From Oscillospiraceae bacterium (GTDB lineage Bacteria; Bacillota; Clostridia; Oscillospirales; Acutalibacteraceae), in assembly GCA_015065965.1 (NCBI GenBank), contig SVPH01000006.1, positions 23,188 to 87,187 of the forward strand: a DNA stretch of 64,000 nt. Direction: 5' to 3'. This document shows positions 34,807 through 41,384 of this stretch, in pieces. A program made the translations under genes and the position numbers. Each line of letters opens with the position of its first letter. Within the stretch, counting starts at the first letter, position 1. The notes below the pieces were generated by a model. That model had not been told where the DNA came from. It was given only the letters and a program-made list of their open reading frames with translations, and did no database searches.

Positions 34807-34814
34807 GAACGGTT

Positions 34815-34854
34815 TATAAAATGAAAAACGAGGGTAGTTTTATCGGCTACCCTC
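34815..34854 (-). terminator. Terminator of the small minus-strand gene
   Basis: GAGGGTAG and CTACCCTC form an 8-bp stem; on the minus strand it is followed by GTTTTTCATTTT. Confidence 0.65.
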
Positions 34855-34867
34855 ATTTTACGTTGGT

Positions 34868-35026
34868 TTATTCTGATTGTTTAGTCTTCCACTTTTCGAA
34901 GATTGCTTTGCCTTCTTCACTTTCGCAGAAGCTGATTATGTCCGGAAGCAAGGTTCTCACCAATGCATCCATTACGTCTTCCGATATGCCCGAAATCATT
35001 TCGGACGGCTTATTGTTTTCAGCCAC
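34868..35026 (-). CDS. Small mobile-element-type protein (52-54 aa)
   Basis: On the minus strand a frame encodes VAENNKPSEMISGISEDV, then a helical segment with LVRTLLPDIISFCESEEG and the end KWKTKQSE. The frame has normal codon use and a terminator after it. GTG 35026 lies 16 nt from GGAG; an ATT at 35032 would be better spaced. Short proteins of this look occur in clostridial integrative elements, with unknown function. It runs divergently from the 32-residue membrane peptide at 35078. A plus-strand frame over the same bases is rejected. Confidence 0.5.
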   Translation of the reverse strand: MAENNKPSEMISGISEDVMDALVRTLLPDIISFCESEEGKAIFEKWKTKQSE

Positions 35027-35077
35027 GGAAATTGGTTTTGTTCTCCTTTCTGAGCTTTGTCAGATAGGAGGTTCCTT

Positions 35078-35176
35078 ATGAAAGATCATTTACTCATCTA
35101 TATTTTAATTTTTTGTCAAACTTTTTTCATCGTTGCAAATCGACTGATTTTTTACAACTTGAAATTCAGCCATTAG
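35078..35176 (+). CDS. 32-residue hydrophobic peptide
   Basis: ATG 35078 has a perfect AGGAGG 6 nt upstream. The product begins MKDHLLIYILIFCQTFFIVA and has one membrane-spanning stretch with a basic end. Size and topology are those of type I toxins or small membrane regulators. No antisense RNA can be shown from the sequence alone. It is the only well-supported frame in the 35033-35318 gap, which otherwise shows an 8-bp inverted repeat (35193-35200 with 35224-35231). Confidence 0.4.
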   Translation: MKDHLLIYILIFCQTFFIVANRLIFYNLKFSH

Positions 35177-35318
35177 AACAATAGAATCGCAAAATCGAGG
35201 TTACAGGTCAAACTATACGCACTCCTCGATTACCGCACTTTCAATCCCTTATATATCAACGATTCCAAAGCCTGCTTTTTCTACGTTTTTCAAACTATTA
35301 AAAGGAGTTTTTTTATTT

Positions 35319-35576
35319 ATGATTAATAGCATTATTTCTTGTGAATTTAATATCGATACTGCCTGTGTTGAAGTCAAGCTCACCGACGGTTCAATGGTGT
35401 CAATCGACTGCATCGCCGTTGAAAACGAATACACAAACAATATGTACGAAACATCAGAACTTGACTTTCTTATCTACAACGAGCCTATGAGTTATGTCAG
35501 ACTACTGCTCAGCGGTAAGATGGAAGAATATCTGCTAAATAATACAGATTACACACCATTATCAGATATGAGATAA
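35319..35576 (+). CDS. DUF6061-like small protein
   Basis: 85 residues, ATG 35319 after AAAAGGAG. The sequence (ISCEFNIDTACVEVKLTDGS, then SELDFLIYNEPMSYVRLLLS) matches the DUF6061 family as I know it. These short proteins are common in gut Clostridia, often inside integrative elements, with no known function. It closes the small island before the thiamine operon. Confidence 0.65.
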   Translation: MINSIISCEFNIDTACVEVKLTDGSMVSIDCIAVENEYTNNMYETSELDFLIYNEPMSYVRLLLSGKMEEYLLNNTDYTPLSDMR

Positions 35577-35582
35577 AATTTT

Positions 35583-35630
35583 GCAGGCAACATTTATACT
35601 GAATGTTGCCTGCTATTTTTTATTTTTAAT
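35583..35630. terminator. Terminator between convergent genes
   Basis: GCAGGCAACATT and AATGTTGCCTGC form a 12-bp stem, followed by TATTTTTTATTTTT. The same stem sequence recurs at 43927. Confidence 0.85.
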
Positions 35631-35642
35631 TGAAATTCAAAA

Positions 35643-37079
35643 TCAAGTTATTTTAAATGCATGATTCATCGGACCTGAATCCTTTCCCAAATCAAGCATT
35701 GCGGAAAGAGCTCCCGAAATATAATCCTTTGCATTTCGTATTGATTCATCAAGGGATAATCCCTTAGCAAGATTTGATGCGATAGCTGACGAAAGAGTGC
35801 ATCCTGTTCCATGGGTATTGGGGTTGTTTATTCTTTTGCCTTCAAACCATTTAAATTTGCCGTTTGAATAAAGAAGGTCGTTTGCATCGTTGATACTGTG
35901 CCCGCCTTTAAGCAAAACGGCACATCCGTATTTGTCTCCGATTAACTTTGCGACATTCAGCATATTTTCCTTACTCTGTATTTTTTCACCCGATAAAACT
36001 TCTGCTTCGGGAATGTTCGGAGTTACAACCGTTGCAATCGGCAAAAGTTCCTCGATAAGAGTTTGCACCGCATCGGTTTTCATCAGTTCTGAACCGCTTG
36101 TTGCAACCATAACGGGATCAACTACGATATTTTTGGTATTATAAAATTTCAGCCTTTCAGCAATAACAGAAATAAGTTCCGACGATGAAACCATACCGAG
36201 TTTAACTGCATCGGGATAAATATCTTCAAATACCGCATCAATTTGTTCCTTTAAAAATTCGGGTGAAGATTCGGATATTGCAAAAACGCCCATTGTGTTT
36301 TGTGCAGTCAGGGCGGTAATTGCACTCATTGCATAAACGCCATTCATAGTCATTGTTTTAATATCTGCTTGAATTCCTGCACCGCCGCTGCAATCACTTC
36401 CTGCTATTGAAAGTGCGGTTTTCATCGGAGCGGCAAATTTCCAGAATCCTTGCATATCCGTATAATCTGTTATGTAATAATCGCAAAGAGATTTTATTTC
36501 AGCCTGATTTTCTTCGGATTTATCGTAAATCGCAACCACTCTAAATCCGTCTTTCTTAGCTGTTCTTATAGCATAAATTGCATCCTCAAAAACGAATGTA
36601 TCTTCTTTCGGAGTAGCAAGATGCCTTAATGCTTCACGGTATATATCGGGTTCATCCTTGCTGTGACCGACGGAGGTGCAAGTAAAGATTTCCGAAAAAC
36701 ATTCTTTTATTCCGCATCTTTCAAGCGCCGCTTCAACAAGATATTTGTCAGTTGCAGTCGCTATGCACATTTTCACACCGATATTGTGAAGATGCTTTAT
36801 AAAATCATAAACACCCGTTTTCAGCTGAACCTCATTTATGTAATATTTTTCAACCATACGGTTTACACCGTCCATTATTTCGTCAACCGAAAGAGTAACA
36901 CCGTATTCGCTTTTATAATAACAAGCCGCATTATAAAGACTCATTGTTTTGAAGGTTTCATTCAGGTTTTCTTTCGGCTTGTATCCGATTGAACGAAGAT
37001 AAATTTCACCGATTGTGTCCCATACAAACATTGAGTCAAAAAGCGTACCGTCAAGGTCGAATATTGCACCTTTAATCAT
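35643..37079 (-). CDS. thiD: HAD phosphatase-ThiD fusion
   Basis: 478 residues. Residues 1 to about 215 are a HAD-superfamily phosphatase: nucleophile motif FDLDGTLFDS, motif II IATATDK, and motif IV FVFEDAIYAIRTAKKDG. Residues about 222-478 are ThiD (HMP/HMP-P kinase): ALSIAGSDCSGGAGIQADIK, VVDPVMVATSG, TPNIPEAEVLSG and the catalytic loop NTHGTGCTLSSAI. ThiD makes HMP-PP, the pyrimidine partner for ThiE. The HAD half may be a phosphatase for thiamine phosphate or for HMP-P; this is inferred from fusion to a thiamine enzyme. It is the last gene of the operon and overlaps the thiE end by 8 nt. Confidence 0.92.
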   Translation of the reverse strand: MIKGAIFDLDGTLFDSMFVWDTIGEIYLRSIGYKPKENLNETFKTMSLYNAACYYKSEYGVTLSVDEIMDGVNRMVEKYYINEVQLKTGVYDFIKHLHNIGVKMCIATATDKYLVEAALERCGIKECFSEIFTCTSVGHSKDEPDIYREALRHLATPKEDTFVFEDAIYAIRTAKKDGFRVVAIYDKSEENQAEIKSLCDYYITDYTDMQGFWKFAAPMKTALSIAGSDCSGGAGIQADIKTMTMNGVYAMSAITALTAQNTMGVFAISESSPEFLKEQIDAVFEDIYPDAVKLGMVSSSELISVIAERLKFYNTKNIVVDPVMVATSGSELMKTDAVQTLIEELLPIATVVTPNIPEAEVLSGEKIQSKENMLNVAKLIGDKYGCAVLLKGGHSINDANDLLYSNGKFKWFEGKRINNPNTHGTGCTLSSAIASNLAKGLSLDESIRNAKDYISGALSAMLDLGKDSGPMNHAFKIT

Positions 37080-37710
37080 TTTTTATCAAATCCTTTGCAA
37101 GTGAAAGTAACGTTTCGGCTTCGGTTTTCGGGTCATCAGATTTCATAATTGCCGAAACAACACAGATTCCTGAAATGCCTATGCCTTTAAGAATATCAAG
37201 GTTATCTTTATTAAGACCGCCGATTGCGTTGACAGGAATAGGCACGGCTTTTGTTATTGCATCAAGAGTTTCGGTTGAAGTGAGAACTGTTACAACCTTG
37301 GTAGTTGTAGGATAAATTGCACCCACTCCGAGATAATCCGCACCTTGTTTATAAGCTTCTTGTGCCCATGGTACGGTTTTGGCGGTAGCACCTACAATTT
37401 TATCATCGCCCATCAGCTTTCTTGCAACAGCAACGGGCATATCGCTTGCACCGACGTGAACACCTTCCGCATCAATTGCAAGTGCAACGTCAACTCTGTC
37501 ATCGATAATAAGAGGCACATTATATCTTTTTGTAATTTCGTGTACCTTTTCCGCAAGCTCGATATATTCACGGGTAGACTTTTCCTTTTCACGAAGCTGA
37601 AGAAGTGTTGCTCCGCCTTTGAGTGCTTGTTCAACACGACAGAGGAATTCTTCTTCCGTGTAATTGGTGCTGTCAGTTATAAAATATAAAGTCGGATCAA
37701 AAATTTTCAT
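37072..37710 (-). CDS. thiE: Thiamine phosphate synthase ThiE
   Basis: 212 residues from ATG 37710 (GAGG 8 nt upstream); in-frame codons further 5' lie over the thiH end. Family blocks are LQLREKEKSTREYIELA, LIIDDRVDVALAIDAEGVHV, VGATAKTV, ADYLGVGAIYPTTTK and NAIGGLNKDN. It joins HMP-PP to the thiazole phosphate carboxylate to give thiamine phosphate. In the pyrophosphate-binding loop the usual GPIFPT appears as GAIYPT. Confidence 0.95.
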   Translation of the reverse strand: MKIFDPTLYFITDSTNYTEEEFLCRVEQALKGGATLLQLREKEKSTREYIELAEKVHEITKRYNVPLIIDDRVDVALAIDAEGVHVGASDMPVAVARKLMGDDKIVGATAKTVPWAQEAYKQGADYLGVGAIYPTTTKVVTVLTSTETLDAITKAVPIPVNAIGGLNKDNLDILKGIGISGICVVSAIMKSDDPKTEAETLLSLAKDLIKND

Positions 37711-37720
37711 ATTCATTACC

Positions 37721-38974
37721 TCACACATACAGATAATCATTCAGAACGGGTTGCAGACCTTCATCGGCAATGTCCTGATACATCTTATCAAGACTGCGGT
37801 TATCATCAATTTCAAACTGCTCGTCGCCCTGAACGCCGTCGGTTTCTTTGCCTGAATATTTGCTTTCGTGGTCACCGATACCTGTTGAAACACCTGCTGA
37901 AACCTTTGTTGCGGCAATCTTTACAATACCGTTTCTGAACTCGGCACTCTCTCGGGAAGATACCGTAATTCCCACATACGGCAAAAAGATACGGTATGCA
38001 CAAAGCACCTGACAAAGCTGCTTTTCGTGAACATCCAAAGGATTGATCTTATCATTGTTGATGATCGGTCTGAGTCTTGGACAGGATAGTGACATTTCAG
38101 CATGAGGGTACTTTCTCTGCAGATAATAGACATGCAATGCACTTGCCAAGGCATCCTTACGGAATTCAGAAAGTCCGAGCAAAGCCGAAAATGCAACACC
38201 TCTCATACCGCCACGGAGCGCTCTTTCCTGCGCATCAAAACGGTAAGGCCAAACACGCTTGTGACCGAGCAGATGCAGCTTTTCATATTTATCGGCATCG
38301 TATGTTTCCTGAAATACCGTTACGTAGTCTGCACCGCATTCGTGAAGATATCTGTATTCATCGGTGTTTACGGGATAAATTTCAAGTCCGACCATACGGA
38401 AATATTTTCTTGCCAGTTTACACGCTTCACCGATATATTCAACGTTACTCTGGCCTCTGCTTTCGCCTGTGAGAATCAGAATTTCCTCCATACCGCTGTC
38501 TGCAATAACCTTCATCTCTTTTTCAATCTGTTCCATTGAAAGTTTCATACGCTTGATATGGTTATAGCAGTTAAAACCGCAATAAACACAGTAATTTTCA
38601 CAGTAGTTTGCTATGTAAAGAGGTGTAAACAGATAGACGGTGTTTCCGAAGTGTTTGCTTGTTTCGAGTCTTGCACGTTCAGCCATTTGCTCAAGAAACG
38701 GTTCTGCCGCAGGGGAGAGAAGAGCTTTAAAATCATCTATCGTACAAGTATTGTGTTCCAATGCCGCCTTAACATCATCGGCAGTATATTCTGAATAATC
38801 ATAGGAGTTCATCTGTGCCATAACGTTTTTACAAACATCCGACTCGATTATCTCCATACCGCTCATATATTCCATATGGTTTTTACGGAATGAAGGGTCG
38901 CTTTCGAGTCTGTGCTTTTTCTCAAGTGCTTCGGAAGAAAGATACTCCGAATCTACAAAAAATTGATTTTCCAT
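37721..38974 (-). CDS. thiH: 2-iminoacetate synthase ThiH (radical SAM)
   Basis: 417 residues. The radical-SAM cluster motif is CENYCVYCGF (CxxxCxxC), preceded by TPLYIANY. Further blocks include EILILTGESRG and EIYPVNTDEY. ThiH splits tyrosine to dehydroglycine for thiazole formation by ThiG, without oxygen, which fits an anaerobe; aerobic bacilli use ThiO instead. Spacing in the operon is tight (9 nt after thiG, 10 nt before thiE). Confidence 0.95.
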   Translation of the reverse strand: MENQFFVDSEYLSSEALEKKHRLESDPSFRKNHMEYMSGMEIIESDVCKNVMAQMNSYDYSEYTADDVKAALEHNTCTIDDFKALLSPAAEPFLEQMAERARLETSKHFGNTVYLFTPLYIANYCENYCVYCGFNCYNHIKRMKLSMEQIEKEMKVIADSGMEEILILTGESRGQSNVEYIGEACKLARKYFRMVGLEIYPVNTDEYRYLHECGADYVTVFQETYDADKYEKLHLLGHKRVWPYRFDAQERALRGGMRGVAFSALLGLSEFRKDALASALHVYYLQRKYPHAEMSLSCPRLRPIINNDKINPLDVHEKQLCQVLCAYRIFLPYVGITVSSRESAEFRNGIVKIAATKVSAGVSTGIGDHESKYSGKETDGVQGDEQFEIDDNRSLDKMYQDIADEGLQPVLNDYLYV

Positions 38975-38983
38975 ATTTTCTCC

Positions 38984-39754
38984 TTAATCTCTGAGGAAAC
39001 CTGTCAGAGGGTCGGAAGCTGATGCTCCTCGTGTTAATACTCTGCCAAGTCCCGCAAGGTAAGCCTTTCGTCCTGCTTCAATTGCGTTCTTGAATGCAGA
39101 AGCCATCATAGGCAGGTCACCTGCAGTTGCGAGGGCGGTGTTTGCCATAATTGCCGCCGCGCCAATTTCCATTGCTTCGCATGCTTGTGAAGGTCTGCCG
39201 ATGCCTGCGTCTACAATGATTGGTAAATCGATTTCATCAATGAGAATCTGTATAAATTCTTTTGTTGCAAGACCTTTGTTTGAACCGATAGGTGAAGCGA
39301 GCGGCATTACTGAAGCGGCACCAGCATTCACAAGGTCACGGGCAATGTTAAGGTCGGGATACATATACGGCATAACAACAAAGCCTTCATTTGCAAGAAT
39401 ATCCGTTGCTTTGATTGTTTCCTGATTATCGGGAAGCAGATATTTGGAATCACGCATAATCTCAATTTTTACAAAATTACCGCAACCGAGTTCTCTTGCA
39501 AGACGGGCAATACGCACAGCTTCTTCCGCATTTCTTGCACCGCTTGTATTGGGGAGCAGAGTAATTCCCTCGGGAATGTAATCGAGAATGCTTTCCTGTT
39601 CTTTTGTATTCGCACGGCGTACTGCAAGAGTAATAATTTCTGCACCTGCATCCTTAACAGCCGCTTCAATGAGTTTCATTGAGTATTTACCCGAGCCGAG
39701 AATAAAACGTGAGTTGAATTCGTGTCCGCCGATTATGAGTTTATCATTGTTCAT
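38984..39754 (-). CDS. thiG: Thiazole synthase ThiG
   Basis: 256 residues. Key blocks are [27 protein letters not shown] (Schiff-base Lys), [27 protein letters not shown] and the end [14 protein letters not shown]. It condenses 1-deoxyxylulose 5-phosphate, dehydroglycine and ThiS-thiocarboxylate into the thiazole ring. It is preceded by GAAAGAAGGAAAAAC. Confidence 0.96.
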   Translation of the reverse strand: MNNDKLIIGGHEFNSRFILGSGKYSMKLIEAAVKDAGAEIITLAVRRANTKEQESILDYIPEGITLLPNTSGARNAEEAVRIARLARELGCGNFVKIEIMRDSKYLLPDNQETIKATDILANEGFVVMPYMYPDLNIARDLVNAGAASVMPLASPIGSNKGLATKEFIQILIDEIDLPIIVDAGIGRPSQACEAMEIGAAAIMANTALATAGDLPMMASAFKNAIEAGRKAYLAGLGRVLTRGASASDPLTGFLRD

Positions 39755-39771
39755 AGTTTTTCCTTCTTTCT

Positions 39772-40407
39772 TTAAGTTTCAAATTGTTCAGTCAGAATTC
39801 GGAGTACGGTATGTGCCTGATGCGCAGCACAGAGCATCACACGGGAGGCAACAAGACTTCCTGCTTCTGACACATCACTTGCTCCGTCACCGCAGATATA
39901 AAAATGCTTTGATATTCTTCGTGTCTGAATGGTATTGGCACTGCCGAATCCAGCCATGCCCGATGCGGCGACCAGATACTTTTCAGGCATTCTTTCAAGC
40001 ACAAGATTCACAAGCATTGCTTTGCACTCTGCATCGTCAAATGCTTCGCAGATAATATCTGCTTTTTCAAGAAACTCTGCGGCATTATTTTCAGAAATAC
40101 GAACCTTATGAGTTTCGATTGCCACATACGGAGCAATTTCCAAAAGGTTTTCCTTCAAAGCCTGCGTTTTGCTCATACCAATCTGATTGGCTTTATATTG
40201 CTGTCGGTGTAGGTTTGTGATGTCAACACTGTCGAAATCAATAAGAATCAGTTTGCCGATACCTGCACGGGCAAGAGCAAAAGCTATATTAGAGCCAAGA
40301 CCGCCGAGTCCGCATATTGCTACGGTTGCGAATTCAAAATTCTTCTGTATCTTTTCACCGTGTCTTTCCGATAAGGCGGCATACCATTCTTCTTTTGTCG
40401 GTATCAG
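39772..40407 (-). CDS. thiF: ThiS adenylyltransferase ThiF
   Basis: About 211 residues. The ATP site is [18 protein letters not shown], with the acidic strand [18 protein letters not shown]. This short ThiF type activates the ThiS C terminus in thiamine clusters of Clostridia. No ATG is available: GGAGG inside thiS lies 8 nt before CTG 40407, which begins a normal-looking N terminus (IPTKEEWY). TTG 40425 and GTG 40416 are alternatives that overlap the ribosome site. It overlaps or abuts thiS (stop at 40409). Confidence 0.9.
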   Translation of the reverse strand: MIPTKEEWYAALSERHGEKIQKNFEFATVAICGLGGLGSNIAFALARAGIGKLILIDFDSVDITNLHRQQYKANQIGMSKTQALKENLLEIAPYVAIETHKVRISENNAAEFLEKADIICEAFDDAECKAMLVNLVLERMPEKYLVAASGMAGFGSANTIQTRRISKHFYICGDGASDVSEAGSLVASRVMLCAAHQAHTVLRILTEQFET

Positions 40408-40408
40408 C

Positions 40409-40603
40409 TTAACCACCTCCCACAAAGCTCACAACTTCAATAATGTCACCGTCCTGCAGTAAAGTTTCACCGTATTGAGATTTAAAAACAATGTCACCGT
40501 TACGCTCAACTGCGATTCTTTTCGGGTCGAAATTTGTTGTTGTAAGAAATTCTGAAATTGTTTTTCCTGCAACATTCAGTTCTTTGCCGTTGATTTTTAC
40601 CAT
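40409..40603 (-). CDS. thiS: Sulfur carrier protein ThiS
   Basis: 64 residues of the beta-grasp fold (MVKINGKELNVAGKTISEF at the start) ending in FVGGG. The C-terminal Gly-Gly is the site of adenylation by ThiF and of thiocarboxylate formation. An AGGAGG site precedes ATG 40603. It is the first gene of the operon, downstream of the TPP riboswitch terminator. Confidence 0.95.
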   Translation of the reverse strand: MVKINGKELNVAGKTISEFLTTTNFDPKRIAVERNGDIVFKSQYGETLLQDGDIIEVVSFVGGG

Positions 40604-40611
40604 AAAAACAC

Positions 40612-40661
40612 CTCCTGAAAAAACAAAAAACGGTAAGCTGCCGATTTGGTAACTTACCGTT
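40612..40661 (-). terminator. Riboswitch-controlled terminator before thiS
   Basis: AACGGTAAG and CTTACCGTT form a 9-bp stem; on the minus strand it is followed by TTTTTGTTTTTTC. It lies between the TPP aptamer and thiS, so TPP binding probably ends transcription here. Confidence 0.85.
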
Positions 40662-40747
40662 GAGAAGATGTGTTAAAAAAATAAAGAGTGACGAAAAATC
40701 TGAAACAGCTTCAGATTGATTCCGCCACGTCGAAACACTTTTATATC

Positions 40748-40835
40748 CAGGCATCCCTACGTTGGCATTATCCAAATCAGGTTATCGGTCGAAGGTTTTA
40801 CCTTCCTCTCAGCCTGTAACACAAGCTCCCGTCTG
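40748..40835 (-). promoter_or_regulatory. TPP riboswitch (THI box)
   Basis: On the minus strand the conserved aptamer elements appear in order: CGGGAGC, GGCTGAGAGG, ACCTGATTTGGATAATGCC and AACGTAGGGATGCCTG. P1 is closed by the CAG and CTG ends. It senses thiamine pyrophosphate and controls the thiSFGHED operon through the terminator at 40612-40661. Confidence 0.96.
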
Positions 40836-40950
40836 TTAAATTGTAACTGTATTATACAACCGAATTTTAAAAAAGACAATAGTTTTTCAAAAAAATCATA
40901 GTTGACGTATTTATATGTGACACTTTTTTTAAAAAATTTTGTGGGCTATA

Positions 40951-40979
40951 TTGACAATCAGGTCTACAATGTGTAGAAT
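40951..40979 (+). promoter_or_regulatory. Promoter of the blaI-blaR1-like operon
   Basis: TTGACA at 40951-40956, a 17-bp spacer and TAGAAT at 40974-40979. The first BlaI-type operator overlaps the spacer and -10 box. Confidence 0.8.
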
Positions 40980-41000
40980 ATAAATGGTTTACAGAATGTA
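40965..41000. promoter_or_regulatory. Two BlaI/MecI-type operators
   Basis: TACA-ATG-TGTA at 40965-40975 and TACA-GAA-TGTA at 40990-41000 are both 4-3-4 palindromes of the TACA/TGTA type known for BlaI/MecI. Their centres are 25 bp apart. They cover the -10 box and the transcription start, as expected for autorepression. Confidence 0.8.
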
Positions 41001-41019
41001 GAATAACGGAGGAGTTTTT

Positions 41020-41382
41020 ATGAGTGATTATCAGATGGGTGCGGTTGAGTCGAAGTTTGCAGATATAATCTGGGAAAACGAGCCGATTTCATCAACCGAG
41101 CTTTCAAAACGCAGCGAAGAAATACTTAAATGGAAAAAGTCAACAACATATACGGTTCTTAAAAGACTTTGCGACAAAGGTATTTTTCAGAACATTAAAG
41201 GAACAGTAACTTCTCTTATTTCAAAGCAGGAGTTTTACTCATTGCAGAGCGAAAAGTTCGTTGAAGAAACCTTTGAAGGTTCTTTGCCTGCTTTTCTTGC
41301 CGCATTTTCTAAAAGAAAAAAACTCTCTGCCGATGAGATATCAGAAATCCGAAAGATGATTGACTCTTATAAGGAGGATTAA
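41020..41382 (+). CDS. BlaI/MecI/CopY-family repressor
   Basis: 120 residues, ATG 41020 after GGAGGAG. The winged helix opens QMGAVESKFADIIWENEPIS, and the recognition region is WKKSTTYTVLKRLCDKGIF. The C-terminal dimerisation part has FVEETFEGSLPAFLAAFSKR. BlaI proteins repress their own operon until the sensor protease BlaR1 causes their cleavage. The sensor gene follows 2 nt later. No beta-lactamase gene is nearby. Confidence 0.92.
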   Translation: MSDYQMGAVESKFADIIWENEPISSTELSKRSEEILKWKKSTTYTVLKRLCDKGIFQNIKGTVTSLISKQEFYSLQSEKFVEETFEGSLPAFLAAFSKRKKLSADEISEIRKMIDSYKED

Positions 41383-41384
41383 TT

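Noticed and set aside
34821..35081. 86-residue plus-strand frame
   Set aside because: The opposite strand carries a better small gene with natural amino-acid use and its own terminator; the plus frame begins inside a terminator hairpin.
40688..40748. Second riboswitch or leader peptide between the TPP aptamer and its terminator
   Set aside because: The stretch shows only a short hairpin around AGCTTCAG-like bases and no frame; it is best read as the expression platform.
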